Source: an uncultured Clostridia bacterium
GTDB taxonomy: Bacteria; Bacillota; Clostridia; UBA1381
Assembly: GCA_934476675.1 (NCBI GenBank)
Contig: CAKSOE010000009.1
Span: forward strand, 36,252-100,251
Reading direction: 5' to 3'
Length of the DNA: 64,000 nt
Part shown: positions 1 to 9,426 of the stretch, piece by piece
How positions within the stretch are numbered: the stretch's first letter is position 1
How the letters are laid out: each line of letters begins with the position of its first letter
The notes under the pieces: model-generated
Seen by the model: only the letters and a program-made list of their open reading frames with translations
Told to the model about the DNA's origin: nothing
Databases searched by the model: none
Made by a program: the position numbers and the translations under genes

Positions 1-3000
1 AAAAGGTTTTTACGGTTCGGATATTATCTGGAAATCGGATAACACGAATGTTATTGCAAATTCGGGCAGAGTGACAAGACCGCGGTTTGATGAACCTGAT
101 GCAGAGGTAACGCTTACGGCGCAGATTGGGCAGTATAAAAAGGAATTGAAATTTACAGTGCTTGCGGACGAACCGCCGAAAGATCCGATGTATACATCGG
201 ACGAGGATTTTTTCGGTGTATGGAACGGCAGCGCGTTTGAAAAAACACCGCAGCTGGATTATTCCGTAAGCGGACTTTCCAAGGTTTGTGAAAAAGCAAA
301 AACAGGAGATTATGAGGGAGCAAAGCAGGAGCTTTACAGCTATATGACAACCCGAAATGTCAGTTCGCCTATCGGTCTCGGCACACGTCTGACGGACTGG
401 GTGGATTCAAGGTGTGACGGATTGTTTTCACTGGGAGAAGAGGCTGCGTATTACAGAGGACTTGTTACCGTAACCTCCGATGCTTACGCTGCGGTGCGCA
501 CTCCGATATTTAATGCAAAATCGCTGCCGAAATCGAAAAAGACATTTGAGCTGCTTGCGAGGTATAATGAAAATACTGCGGCTTATGTCATGGGAACAGG
601 TGCAGAAAAGAATATGCAGCCTGTGCTTGAGGTCAGCGTAAACGGAAAAAAACGCACATATACGGCATCGGCGTCGGCTTCTGTGCGTGCCGGACGTTAT
701 TCGCGGCAGCATATAGACGACAACAGCGTTCTTGCGGCAAAGATGTTCGGAGAATTTTTGGGCGATGAGACTTACCGTATTCTTTTGTGCTTTGATTTGT
801 CTGATATAAGCGCATCGGATAAAATTGATTCGGCTGATTTGATATTGTATGCAAGAAAAAGTGTTCCGTATGCCGATGACAAGCAGCTTTGGATTGTCGA
901 TAACGCAGGTCAGTCATGGGACGAAAAAACGGTTTTCTGGGACAGTCTGAATTACGTTGTCCAAAACTATAACGGTCTGACGGGAGGCTATAACTGGAAA
1001 GGCGCAAGATCGGGCGATATAGAGTTTGCATATCAGGCGCCGAGGTTTATGCACTCGCGCAGCACGATGACAGAATACCGCGATACGGGAAATGAGAAGT
1101 ATGCCTATGCACTTTTGGGGCAGGTAATGGATCTGATATGTGATATCGGAAACAAAACTCCGTATCCGAGAAGTCTTGATGCAGGTATGAGAATGCAGCA
1201 GTGGGCTCCGCTCATGAATACTTTTAAAAACAGCCGTTATCTTACACCGGAGTTTTGCACGGCATTTATGAAATATATGTATGCGCAGTTTGAATATTTT
1301 CCGACACGTGCAAACGCAACGGGCAACTGGCGCGAATATGAACAGCTTGCCGTGCTTTATGCGTCCGCGGCATATCCCGAGCTTTCAAACAGCGCTTTCG
1401 CAAAAAATGCGTGTATTGATTCATGGTTCAATGCGTTTAAGAACAGCTTTTTGGAGGACGGAAGCTATGTCGAAGATACAGGCGGATACCATCGTTCTGT
1501 TTTCTCGATGTATCTTGATTTCAGGAGTGCATGTGCCAAATCGGGCGCTGAAATTCCGAAAGAATTTGACGAAACTCTCCGAAAAGCAGCATATTATGTG
1601 TGCCTTACAAACGGTCCGGCAGGAGAAATGCTGCAATATGGGGATGAGGACCCGGGAACGCGGAGCGCAGGAGGTTACAGCAGAGCCGCAGATCTGTACA
1701 AGGATGAGGAACTGAGATTTATAGATTCTTTCGGTGAAAAAGGCACGCAGCCCGAATACACATCATATCATTTCCCGAACGGAACATATACGATGATGCG
1801 CTCGGATTGGAGAAAGGACGCACTTTATCTGTTTACAAGCGTTCGCGGCGGAGGAGGTCACGGTCATGCTGATGATAACAGTATAATATTGTTCGGAAAC
1901 GGCAGACGGCTGCTCGTTGATTCGGGCAAGTTTACATACAATGCCTATGATCCGGCGAGAATATACGGTCTTTCCACACAGGGACATAATACGGTACTGA
2001 TAAACGACACATCGCAGAGAAACGGCTGGACAGATGATACAAGAGGAACGGTTCACCGCTGGCTCACAAACAGTAAATTTGATTTTCTGTCGCAGAGTAC
2101 CGCGTCATATCCCGAGCATGAGCATATGCGCAATATTCTGTTTACAAAAAAGGGCTTTGTAATCGTGTCGGACAAGATGATGCCGGAGGACAAAACAAAA
2201 GTAAATAATTATAAGCAGTACTGGCATATGCTTCCTAATGCGAATATAACGGCGGATAACGAAAAGAAACTGATTTATTCAAATTTTTCGGACGGAAACA
2301 ATATTATTGCAGCATCTGCGGACGATGCAGAAGCAGAGCTTGATGACGGATATTATCATTCGGGTTCATCGGTGGATAATATAAAGGCAGGATTTTTTGA
2401 AAAATCGGCGGCAGGAGATGTTACTCTCGATACCGTGCTTTATCCGACAGGTTACTCAAACGGCAGCATAAGCACGGAACGCATAGATACGGGCAAACCG
2501 ACAGACAAGGCGACGGCAATGAAGTTTACAATATCGGAAAAGTCAGGAAAAACAACGTATTGCTATATGTATAACTATGATTTCGAGAACGGAGAGCCGA
2601 TAACCTTTGATGAATACAGCAGTGATTCGCGTGCGGTACTTATAGGCGTAAATGAAAATGGTGAAACGTCCGAGATTATCATGGCAGACGGCAGTTTTAT
2701 AAAGCAAAACGGCAGTGTTCTGCTCGATACCGGAACAGCGGTTTCCGATATGGCTTTTTCGCAAAGCGGCAGCGGAGCGGAGCTGATAACCTCGGATGAG
2801 GATATAAGTCCCGAAAATATATCCGTACGCGGAAAGTACGGTATAAGCAGTATCACATTTAACGGCGAGTACAAGGAATATGGTATAATTAACGGATTGA
2901 TTAGACCGACTGAAAAAACTGCGGAACCAATCGGTAGGGAAGAGCTGGAAAAAAGTATAATTATCGGAGAAACCGTAAAAAGCGGCAGCGGAAAAACATA

Positions 3001-4087
3001 TCTTCTCGACGATATTTCGTTTGAGAAAACCGCAGGAGCAGCAGGAGAAAAAATTTCATATTCCGTGAGCAATCCGTCACTGATAGATGAATACGGCACA
3101 GTGACTCGCGATACCGTGGACAGAGAGGTAAGCATTACGGCAAATATTACGGAAGCAAGCGGAGCAAAGAGGGAAATGTGTTTTGAATATACAGTTCCGG
3201 GCAAATACCATGCCTTAAAAAGCGGTGAAAATCCGGCGAGAGGGGAGAGACTGCCGCAGGGAACAGCCGTTTCAAAAGCGACGGAGCATACTGCCCTATA
3301 TAAAGCCGCAGGCGACAGAATTACAATTGTCTCCGATGCCGGCGGATGGGGCGCTGAACCCGGTTTTCTTTATACATACGGCACTCCGCTTACCGGAAAA
3401 TTCGTACAAAAAATATCGTTCAGTTCAGATGTCAGTAATATTTTAAGATTTCGTTTGTGCGATAATAAATATAATAAGCTTCTTGATATAGTCCAATCTA
3501 AAAATAAGCTTACGATAGGTGATCTGACGTATCAGATAAACGGCTCGGACGTTAATACGGTGGGTAAGAGGATTGACCTTGAACTTTTATTTGATTTCAG
3601 CGGCGCTTTATATACGGTAACGCCGTATATAAACGGTACAAAAATATCGGATGCTATGTATATAAGCGGCTGCTATGCAAATCTGACATACATATACGGA
3701 GCGCATATTTACGGCGGAGAGTACTGGGGAGCGGGTACAACGGAAATTTACAGCCTTGACGCTTACAGAATCGCCGAAAATTATCCGTCCGTTATGAAAG
3801 GGGAGGTATCGTTTGGCAATTCAAGTCCGCAGCAGGGAGAAAACAAGGCGGTTATTCCGATTGTAAAGACAACGGACGGCGAGATGAAAGCAATAATGTA
3901 TTATGCCGTATATGCGGACGGGAAGCTGCTTGCGCTTGATATGCAGCCCGTAATACTCAACAGTGACGAGCACAGGGAGTATACCGCCGCCGTAACCCTG
4001 GATACGGCGCCGAAAAACGCACAGCAAAGAGTGTTTATATGGGACGGACAGAATATTCCGTTGCAGACGAAGCCGTTTCCGTTCTGA
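1..4087 (+). CDS. Heparinase II/III-family polysaccharide lyase, very large, 5' end outside window
   Basis: The frame is open from base 2 to the TGA at 4085-4087, so the true N-terminus lies before the window; the GTG at base 71 is internal. The first ~55 codons resemble an atrophied bacterial Ig domain (SDNTNVIANSGRVTRP pattern), and a second copy lies near nt 2960-3200 (YSVSNPSLIDEYGTVTRD). Between them are an alpha-helical toroid-like region (nt ~1030-1750) and the heparinase II/III beta-sandwich, with the signature GHGHADDNSI near nt 1855-1885 followed by LLVDSGKFTY. The C-terminal ~350 residues look like beta-sandwich carbohydrate-binding modules. The family cleaves uronic-acid polysaccharides by beta-elimination, usually outside the cell. 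No dockerin, SLH or sortase motif is seen at the C-terminus. It converges on the ROK gene, with 25 bp between the stops, and next to the sugar cluster at 5471-11638 it may feed that pathway. Substrate is unknown. Confidence 0.85.
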   Translation, partial: KGFYGSDIIWKSDNTNVIANSGRVTRPRFDEPDAEVTLTAQIGQYKKELKFTVLADEPPKDPMYTSDEDFFGVWNGSAFEKTPQLDYSVSGLSKVCEKAKTGDYEGAKQELYSYMTTRNVSSPIGLGTRLTDWVDSRCDGLFSLGEEAAYYRGLVTVTSDAYAAVRTPIFNAKSLPKSKKTFELLARYNENTAAYVMGTGAEKNMQPVLEVSVNGKKRTYTASASASVRAGRYSRQHIDDNSVLAAKMFGEFLGDETYRILLCFDLSDISASDKIDSADLILYARKSVPYADDKQLWIVDNAGQSWDEKTVFWDSLNYVVQNYNGLTGGYNWKGARSGDIEFAYQAPRFMHSRSTMTEYRDTGNEKYAYALLGQVMDLICDIGNKTPYPRSLDAGMRMQQWAPLMNTFKNSRYLTPEFCTAFMKYMYAQFEYFPTRANATGNWREYEQLAVLYASAAYPELSNSAFAKNACIDSWFNAFKNSFLEDGSYVEDTGGYHRSVFSMYLDFRSACAKSGAEIPKEFDETLRKAAYYVCLTNGPAGEMLQYGDEDPGTRSAGGYSRAADLYKDEELRFIDSFGEKGTQPEYTSYHFPNGTYTMMRSDWRKDALYLFTSVRGGGGHGHADDNSIILFGNGRRLLVDSGKFTYNAYDPARIYGLSTQGHNTVLINDTSQRNGWTDDTRGTVHRWLTNSKFDFLSQSTASYPEHEHMRNILFTKKGFVIVSDKMMPEDKTKVNNYKQYWHMLPNANITADNEKKLIYSNFSDGNNIIAASADDAEAELDDGYYHSGSSVDNIKAGFFEKSAAGDVTLDTVLYPTGYSNGSISTERIDTGKPTDKATAMKFTISEKSGKTTYCYMYNYDFENGEPITFDEYSSDSRAVLIGVNENGETSEIIMADGSFIKQNGSVLLDTGTAVSDMAFSQSGSGAELITSDEDISPENISVRGKYGISSITFNGEYKEYGIINGLIRPTEKTAEPIGREELEKSIIIGETVKSGSGKTYLLDDISFEKTAGAAGEKISYSVSNPSLIDEYGTVTRDTVDREVSITANITEASGAKREMCFEYTVPGKYHALKSGENPARGERLPQGTAVSKATEHTALYKAAGDRITIVSDAGGWGAEPGFLYTYGTPLTGKFVQKISFSSDVSNILRFRLCDNKYNKLLDIVQSKNKLTIGDLTYQINGSDVNTVGKRIDLELLFDFSGALYTVTPYINGTKISDAMYISGCYANLTYIYGAHIYGGEYWGAGTTEIYSLDAYRIAENYPSVMKGEVSFGNSSPQQGENKAVIPIVKTTDGEMKAIMYYAVYADGKLLALDMQPVILNSDEHREYTAAVTLDTAPKNAQQRVFIWDGQNIPLQTKPFPF

Positions 4088-4112
4088 TATGAACGGAAAC
4101 TTTACCCGATAG

Positions 4113-5282
4113 TTATTCGATAATATTGCCGGAATAAGAAATATCAAAGAGCAAATCGCACAGATTAAATGCCGCACCGCGGAGTGTTTCTTCTTCGCTG
4201 ATTGAAGTTTCACGTATATCAAGCTCCTCCAAAAGCGCAGGGTATGCGCGTCTGTAAAGCTCTTCCACGGCAAGCACGGTGACTGCACTTAATGATTTTA
4301 TGCTGCCGATATTGATTACCATTAACGACGGCTTGCAAAGACTTACTAAATTTGCCAAACCTATGCCGAGATACTGCGCACATTCACGAACGGCACATTC
4401 CGCCGCAGTATCTCTGCAGGAAAGCCTTTCGGTAATTTCCGCAATCGGAATATTTTTTGTGCCGCTGTATTCGGAATAAAGCTGTTCAATTCTCTGCACG
4501 GAACACATTATTTCAAGGCAGCCCCTGTTGCCGCAAAAACACGGCTCGCCGTCCTTTTCCACGGTGGTATGCCCGATTTCGCCGAGCATTGCACGATTGA
4601 TTTCGCCGTTATAATACTGGCAGGCGCCTATTCCGTTTTCCAAATCAACCAGCAGCATATTATCCTTGTCTGCATATTTGCTGCAACAAAAATACCACAT
4701 TGCTTTTAAAACCGAGATGTTTTCAACAAATACCGGAATACCTGTTTCCTTTTCGAGTGTTTCTTTCAAATCAAATTCCGTCCATTTCAGACTTGACGAC
4801 AAAACAAACCTGTTTCCGTTCAGTACCATGCCGGAGATTGCTATTTCTATTCCCAAAACTCGTTTTTTACCGTATTTGTTTATCAGTGATATAACCTCTT
4901 TGTGAACCGTATTAATGAAATCCCGTGGGGTAAGACTGTCAGTATCAAGGCATATGCGTGATATTACGGAGCCTTCAAGGTCGGTATATGAAATGTTTAT
5001 ACTTTCCGCACTCAAAAAAATACATATCAGATTGTATGCCTCGGCACGAAAACGAAGAAGCGTTCCTTTACGTCCCACTCGTCCGACGTTTTCGGTTCCG
5101 CTTTCGGTCAATAAGCCTTTTTCAAGCAAATACGAGGTGATATTTGTAAGGGAAGAAACGGAAAGCCCTGTTTGCTGCGCAATGGCAGGGCGCGGCACAT
5201 CGGGGTTTCTTCTTATATAATTAAGTACTTTCAATCTGTTCACTTTTTGAATAAGCTGAGAATTTCCTGCTATACGGTTCAT
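4113..5282 (-). CDS. ROK-family transcriptional repressor
   Basis: A 389-residue protein. The N-terminal winged helix (residues ~8-65, RPAIAQQTGLSVSSLTNITS) is followed by a sugar-kinase-like ROK fold with GEIGH and the zinc motif CFCGNRGCLE around residue 230. This is the NagC/XylR type, which releases DNA on binding a sugar or sugar phosphate. The start is ATG at 5282, because GAAAGGA lies 6-8 bases upstream; the frame stays open for 37 more codons but those run through the promoter. A consensus promoter (5320-5348) drives it divergently from the YitT-sugar operon. The 18-bp palindrome covering both -35 boxes is a natural operator, so it probably represses itself and the divergent operon. 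The inducer cannot be told from sequence. Confidence 0.9.
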   Translation of the reverse strand: MNRIAGNSQLIQKVNRLKVLNYIRRNPDVPRPAIAQQTGLSVSSLTNITSYLLEKGLLTESGTENVGRVGRKGTLLRFRAEAYNLICIFLSAESINISYTDLEGSVISRICLDTDSLTPRDFINTVHKEVISLINKYGKKRVLGIEIAISGMVLNGNRFVLSSSLKWTEFDLKETLEKETGIPVFVENISVLKAMWYFCCSKYADKDNMLLVDLENGIGACQYYNGEINRAMLGEIGHTTVEKDGEPCFCGNRGCLEIMCSVQRIEQLYSEYSGTKNIPIAEITERLSCRDTAAECAVRECAQYLGIGLANLVSLCKPSLMVINIGSIKSLSAVTVLAVEELYRRAYPALLEELDIRETSISEEETLRGAAFNLCDLLFDISYSGNIIE

Positions 5283-5319
5283 TGTATATTCCTTTCGGGA
5301 CGATTTATATGATAAGCAA

Positions 5320-5348
5320 ATTATAACATTTAAAAATATTTTTGTCAA
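5320..5348 (-). promoter_or_regulatory. Sigma-A promoter of the ROK repressor
   Basis: On the minus strand TTGACA (5348-5343) and TATAAT (5325-5320) are separated by exactly 17 bp, both perfect consensus. The -35 box is half of the palindrome at 5342-5359. Confidence 0.85.
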
Positions 5349-5359
5349 TATATTGACAA
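5342..5359. promoter_or_regulatory. Perfect 18-bp palindrome joining two divergent -35 boxes (candidate ROK operator)
   Basis: TTGTCAATATATTGACAA is self-complementary over all 18 bases and contains TTGACA on each strand. A dimeric repressor bound here would block both divergent promoters. That it is the site of the adjacent ROK protein is inference. Confidence 0.7.
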
Positions 5360-5381
5360 CCGAATATAAAGATGCTATAAT
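5353..5381 (+). promoter_or_regulatory. Sigma-A promoter of the yitT-sugar operon
   Basis: TTGACA (5353-5358) and TATAAT (5376-5381) with a 17-bp spacer, both perfect. It stands back to back with the ROK promoter. The -10 box lies in the left arm of the 23-bp inverted repeat at 5366-5420, so transcription would start near the loop of that repeat. Confidence 0.85.
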
Positions 5382-5420
5382 TAATTTAAACAATGGATAA
5401 ATTAATTATAGCATCTTTAT
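5366..5420. repeat. 23-bp perfect inverted repeat with 9-base spacer in the divergent promoter region
   Basis: Arms 5366-5388 and 5398-5420 are exact reverse complements, separated by AACAATGGA. The left arm holds the -10 box of the yitT promoter; only the right arm would be transcribed, so it is more likely a DNA-level site than a terminator. Each arm contains GATGCTATAATTAATT. Confidence 0.8.
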
Positions 5421-5470
5421 TCCTTGTCTAAAATAAAATATTTTTTGTGCTGCAAAGGGTGGAAAAAAGT

Positions 5471-6310
5471 ATGAAAAAACGTATCGGTCAATATATGGTT
5501 ATACTGCTCGGAGTGATACTGACCTCGTTTGCAATAGGCGTATTCTATACACCGAACAAAATTGTAAGCGGAGGGGTGTCCGGACTTTCGACCATTCTTT
5601 ATCACACATTACATATTCCGCTCGGAATATCCTTTGCGGTTATAAACGCTGCGTTTCTTTTACTGGCGCTCAAATTTATAGGCAGGGAATTTGTTATAAA
5701 AACCATTGCGGGTGCAGGACTTATGTCGCTGTTTGTACAGATATTTTCGTACATTCCGCCGATTACCGATGATATGGTATTGGCGTCGGTATTCGGAGCT
5801 GTTCTTTACGGCTCGGGAATCGGGCTTACGCTCATAAACGGAGCGTCAACCGGAGGTACGGATATTTTGAGCAGACTGCTTCAGCTGCTGTTTCCGCACG
5901 TCAAAATAGGAAAACTGCTTCTTGCGGTGGACACTGCGGTAATACTTATGTCGCTTATAGTGTTTAAAACGGCGGATATTACGCTTTGGGGAATTGCGGC
6001 ATTGTTTGTTTCTACATTTGCGGTTGATTGGATAATCAGAAAGCTGAATGTTTCAAAGCTTGCATTTGTGGTAACAAGTATGGGTGCGGAGGTGGCAAAA
6101 ACACTTGTTTCGTCATCACCGCGCGGTGTGACCTTGGTTGAAACAACAGGCGCCTATACCTTGCAGAATAATAATATGCTGATATGCGCATTAAAAGAAA
6201 ACGAGCTTCCCGAATTTCAAAAAAATGTTCTGGAGGTTGACGGCAAAGCGTTTATTATATATGCCGAAGCACAGCAAATAGTAGGAAACGGATTTCATTT
6301 ATACAAATAA
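5471..6310 (+). CDS. YitT-family membrane protein (DUF161/DUF2179)
   Basis: A 279-residue integral membrane protein with five or six predicted hydrophobic spans in the first ~190 residues, including the family-typical GIGLTLINGASTGGTDILSRLL. A soluble C-terminal DUF2179-like domain ends in EVDGKAFIIYAEAQQIVGNGF. ATG 5471 is the likely start because AAGGGTGG lies at 5455-5462; an in-frame GTG at 5447 has no such site. The biochemical role of YitT proteins is not settled; some are thought to be transporters. It is the first gene of the sugar operon, 15 bp before the aminotransferase, so export or uptake of the pathway substrate is possible but unproven. Confidence 0.85.
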   Translation: MKKRIGQYMVILLGVILTSFAIGVFYTPNKIVSGGVSGLSTILYHTLHIPLGISFAVINAAFLLLALKFIGREFVIKTIAGAGLMSLFVQIFSYIPPITDDMVLASVFGAVLYGSGIGLTLINGASTGGTDILSRLLQLLFPHVKIGKLLLAVDTAVILMSLIVFKTADITLWGIAALFVSTFAVDWIIRKLNVSKLAFVVTSMGAEVAKTLVSSSPRGVTLVETTGAYTLQNNNMLICALKENELPEFQKNVLEVDGKAFIIYAEAQQIVGNGFHLYK

Positions 6311-6325
6311 AAGGAGGATTTAATT

Positions 6326-7633
6326 ATGGGAAAAACAACTGATTTTCGGTATAATACCGGAGAAACAAAGGTACCGTGGGCAGCGGTGGGAGAAAATTAC
6401 AATGCGTCGGATTTAATGGAGATTATCCGTTTTATGATGCAGGGCGAGGGAGAAGAATACGAACAGGCTTGCAGCGCTTTGTATGAGCAGGTAAAAAAGC
6501 TTGACGCGATTTCGTCACCTCCCGGAAAGCTGACAACGGGAGCGCAGGTTGAAGCGGCGGAGAAAGCCTGCAATGAGTATCTCGGTACCGACAGCAGTAC
6601 ATTTGTAACAAATGCAACGTCGGGCTTTGAAATTGCTTATAAATATGCCGGTCTTAAAGAGGGCGATGAGGTAATAGTGCCTGCAATCACATTTGTGGCA
6701 ACAATGGCATATCCTCTGGCAGTCGGAGCAAAGCTTGTATTTGCAGATGTTGACCCGAGGACGATAAACATGGATCCGGCAGATGTTGAACGCAAAATTA
6801 CACCCAAAACCAAGATGATTGTTCCGGTACATATCGGCGGCTATCCGGTTGATCTTGACCCGATTATGGAGATTGCAAAAAAGCATGATATTCTTGTTTT
6901 AGAGGATGCGGCTCATGCTTTCGGCGCTGTGTATAAGGGAAAGCATATAGGAACTATCGGAGATTTTGCGGCTTTCAGTTTTCATGAGGTTAAAAATATA
7001 ACATCATTCGGCGAGGGCGGCATTGCAACAACAAATGTTCCCGGTTTTGCGGACGAGATGAAGCGCGCACGCTTTTTGGGACTTGATTTCACTGCTCCGA
7101 TTAAAAACTGGCTGTATAATATTACGCCGATTCCGGGCAAGGAAAAACCGTTTGTGGCGCTTAATTACTCACCGACGGAAATTCAGGGACTGGGACTGAG
7201 ATTACAGGTTGCGAGAAATGAGAAAATTATAGCTGAACGCCGTGCTGCGGCAGAATATCTTAACAGACGTTTTGCCGAAAATGATGCGATTATTCCGCAG
7301 CAGCTGGGCGATGATGATATAAAACCCACATTCCATATGTATTTATTGCAGATTGATCCTCAAAAAGCCGGCGGCGATATTCAGGCTTTAAAGCAAAAGT
7401 TAGAGGAAAAGGGAGTTACCAACATACCACATTTCGGGCCGCTTTATCGGTTTAAGGTAGTCAGCGATATGGGATATAATCCCGAAGAAATCGCAAAGGC
7501 CTGTCCCGTATGCGAAGAAGTATTTTATCATCGCTTTACACATCTGCCGCTTTACGGTTTGAGCGAGAGTCAGCTGATATATATGGCAGATGCAATTCTT
7601 GAATCGGTTGCCGAAATGCAGCAGGGCAGATAA
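6326..7633 (+). CDS. DegT/DnrJ/EryC1/StrS-family PLP aminotransferase
   Basis: A 435-residue fold-type I PLP enzyme. The Schiff-base lysine is K223 in FHEVKNITSFGEGG. The PLP-contacting EDAAHAFGA and the IVPAITFVATMAYPL segment are also present. AAAGGAGG precedes the ATG. Family members transaminate keto-sugars, or act as dehydratases. The first ~50 residues (VPWAAVGENYNASDLMEIIRFMM) are slightly longer than in nucleotide-sugar aminotransferases, and the C-terminal part matches the family in spacing. It sits 11 bp before a Gfo/Idh oxidoreductase; an NAD oxidation followed by transamination, or the reverse in catabolism, would be a sensible pair. The exact sugar is unknown. Confidence 0.9.
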   Translation: MGKTTDFRYNTGETKVPWAAVGENYNASDLMEIIRFMMQGEGEEYEQACSALYEQVKKLDAISSPPGKLTTGAQVEAAEKACNEYLGTDSSTFVTNATSGFEIAYKYAGLKEGDEVIVPAITFVATMAYPLAVGAKLVFADVDPRTINMDPADVERKITPKTKMIVPVHIGGYPVDLDPIMEIAKKHDILVLEDAAHAFGAVYKGKHIGTIGDFAAFSFHEVKNITSFGEGGIATTNVPGFADEMKRARFLGLDFTAPIKNWLYNITPIPGKEKPFVALNYSPTEIQGLGLRLQVARNEKIIAERRAAAEYLNRRFAENDAIIPQQLGDDDIKPTFHMYLLQIDPQKAGGDIQALKQKLEEKGVTNIPHFGPLYRFKVVSDMGYNPEEIAKACPVCEEVFYHRFTHLPLYGLSESQLIYMADAILESVAEMQQGR

Positions 7634-7644
7634 GGAGAAAATTT

Positions 7645-8688
7645 ATGAAAATAAAGTGGGGTGTAATAGGCTGCGGCGGAATAGCCGACCGCAGAACCAT
7701 TCCCGGTATGATGCTTGCCGAAAATGCCGAGCTTATTGCGGTTATGGATGTCGATAAAGAAGCTGCCGGGAGAACAGCAAAGAAATACGGTGCAAAATAT
7801 TCGTTTGACAATGCAGATGAGCTTCTTGCATTGGACGAAATTCAGGCGGTTTACATTGCGTCTCCGGTGTTTTGCCACAGAGAGCAGTGTATTGCGGCAG
7901 CGAGGGCAAAAAAGCATATTCTGATTGAAAAACCCGTAGGTCTTACCGCGGAGGAAGCAAAGGAGCTTTCCGATATTTGTGACAAAGAGGGAGTTAAGCT
8001 AGGCGTAGGATTTATGATGCGTTTTCACGCATATCATCAGAAAATGCGCGAATTGATAACAGACGGCAAACTCGGAGAAATTGTATCGGCAAGAGCGCAG
8101 CTGACCTGCTGGTATCCTAAGATGGATAACTGCTGGCGGCAGGATAAGAAGCTTTCCGGCGGTGGTGCCATGATGGACATGGGTATACATTGTATAGACC
8201 TTATAAGATATATCACCGGACTTGAAGTCAAAGCCGTAACGGGAATGACGGGGAATCAGATTTTTAAATATAATGCAGAGGATGCCGGAGCGGCGGTTTT
8301 CAGACTGGAAAACGGTGCGTTGTGCTATGTTGACGCCAATTTCAATATACCGGATGAGGCTGTGAAATGCAAGATAGAATTTTACGGAACAAAGGGCAGC
8401 ATTTTTGCAGAGGGCACAATTGCGCAGGAGGAAGGCGGAAAAATAGAGGTTCTTTGTGTCGGTGATGCGGGGGAATATGACGCCGGACAGGTCAGAAATG
8501 AGATACAGCCCGTTGACATCAATGTAAAATTCGGAAATATGTATACAAAAGAAATAGAAGCGTTCGGAAGAGCGATTGAAGGAAAAGGCGAAATCCCCGT
8601 AACTGCCGCCGATGCAATCATGTCGCAAAGGGCGATTGAAGCGGTTTACGAAAGCAGCGCTTACGGGAAAACAATAAATTTGGAGTGA
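7645..8688 (+). CDS. Gfo/Idh/MocA-family NAD(P)-dependent oxidoreductase
   Basis: A 347-residue protein with an N-terminal Rossmann fold (GVIGCGGIADR at residues 6-16) and the family lysine in HILIEKPVGLT near residue 96. The C-terminal substrate domain holds the conserved MMDMGIHCIDLIRYITG, where Asp and His are the usual catalytic residues. Such enzymes oxidise or reduce one hydroxyl of sugars, inositols or sugar acids. Its stop overlaps the GTG that precedes the next gene, implying translational coupling. Adjacent transaminase and deacetylase suggest an amino-sugar substrate; that is inference from context. Confidence 0.92.
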   Translation: MKIKWGVIGCGGIADRRTIPGMMLAENAELIAVMDVDKEAAGRTAKKYGAKYSFDNADELLALDEIQAVYIASPVFCHREQCIAAARAKKHILIEKPVGLTAEEAKELSDICDKEGVKLGVGFMMRFHAYHQKMRELITDGKLGEIVSARAQLTCWYPKMDNCWRQDKKLSGGGAMMDMGIHCIDLIRYITGLEVKAVTGMTGNQIFKYNAEDAGAAVFRLENGALCYVDANFNIPDEAVKCKIEFYGTKGSIFAEGTIAQEEGGKIEVLCVGDAGEYDAGQVRNEIQPVDINVKFGNMYTKEIEAFGRAIEGKGEIPVTAADAIMSQRAIEAVYESSAYGKTINLE

Positions 8689-8693
8689 TTTTA

Positions 8694-9398
8694 ATGAATG
8701 TACTTGCAATCGGGTGTCATCCCGACGATATGGAAATAAACTGTGCCGGTACACTTGCAAAATGCGCGGCACGGGGGGATAAGGTTACTGTATGTCATGT
8801 TGCCAACGGAAATATGGGGCATGAAATAATCGAGCCGGACGTGCTGAGAAATATGCGCGCCAATGAGGCTCAAAACGCCGGAAAGCTTGCCGGAATAGAA
8901 GTTGTCACTTGTGATATAGGCGATTTGATGGTGTATGAGGGAAGCAAGTCACAGCGTGATTTGGTAGTTGATGTAATACGCAGTGTACAGCCGGATTTTA
9001 TTATCACTCATGCGCCCAACGATTATATGCCCGACCATGTTGCGGTGAGCCGTCTTGTGTTTGATGCGACATTTGCCGCAAGCGTTCCGCATTATAAAAC
9101 AGCAGCGGCGGGAAAATCAGAGGTAACTCCGCTGTATTATATGGATAATCTTGCAGGAGTAAATTTTATTCCGACGGAATATGTGGATATATCCGATCAG
9201 ATAGATAAAAAACTCGAAATGCTGGAATGTCATGAAAGTCAGCTTAAATGGATGCGTGACCATGATAATATTGATTTTGCGGAGTTTGTAAAAACGTGTG
9301 CAAGATACCGCGGCTTACAGTGCGGAGTTCAATATGCCGAGGGATTTACACAATGTCTTGCATGGCCGAAGCTTGTTCCGAAAAGGCTGCTGCCGTAA
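8694..9398 (+). CDS. PIG-L (LmbE-like) zinc N-deacetylase
   Basis: A 234-residue protein. The zinc motif HPDD lies at residues 9-12 (IGCHPDDMEINCAG), and a distal zinc His is in MPDHVAVSR. Known relatives deacetylate N-acetylglucosaminyl compounds (GlcNAc-PI, mycothiol and bacillithiol precursors, chitobiose). ATG 8694 is preferred over the overlapping GTG at 8685 because GGAG sits 8-9 bases before it. Position between the oxidoreductase and a NagB-like protein suggests it removes an acyl group from an amino sugar before or during breakdown. It lacks a signal peptide, so the substrate is cytoplasmic. Confidence 0.9.
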   Translation: MNVLAIGCHPDDMEINCAGTLAKCAARGDKVTVCHVANGNMGHEIIEPDVLRNMRANEAQNAGKLAGIEVVTCDIGDLMVYEGSKSQRDLVVDVIRSVQPDFIITHAPNDYMPDHVAVSRLVFDATFAASVPHYKTAAAGKSEVTPLYYMDNLAGVNFIPTEYVDISDQIDKKLEMLECHESQLKWMRDHDNIDFAEFVKTCARYRGLQCGVQYAEGFTQCLAWPKLVPKRLLP

Positions 9399-9426
9399 TC
9401 AAAATATGAGAAAGGGAGTAATATAA

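Noticed and set aside
2575..3204. A 209-codon open frame on the minus strand inside the lyase gene
   Set aside because: Serine-rich, low-complexity product with no ribosome site, wholly antisense to a coherent domain-bearing gene; a codon-bias shadow.
5366..5420. The 23-bp inverted repeat as a transcription terminator
   Set aside because: It lies between divergent genes, its left arm contains the -10 box of the promoter, and no run of Ts follows a GC-rich stem.
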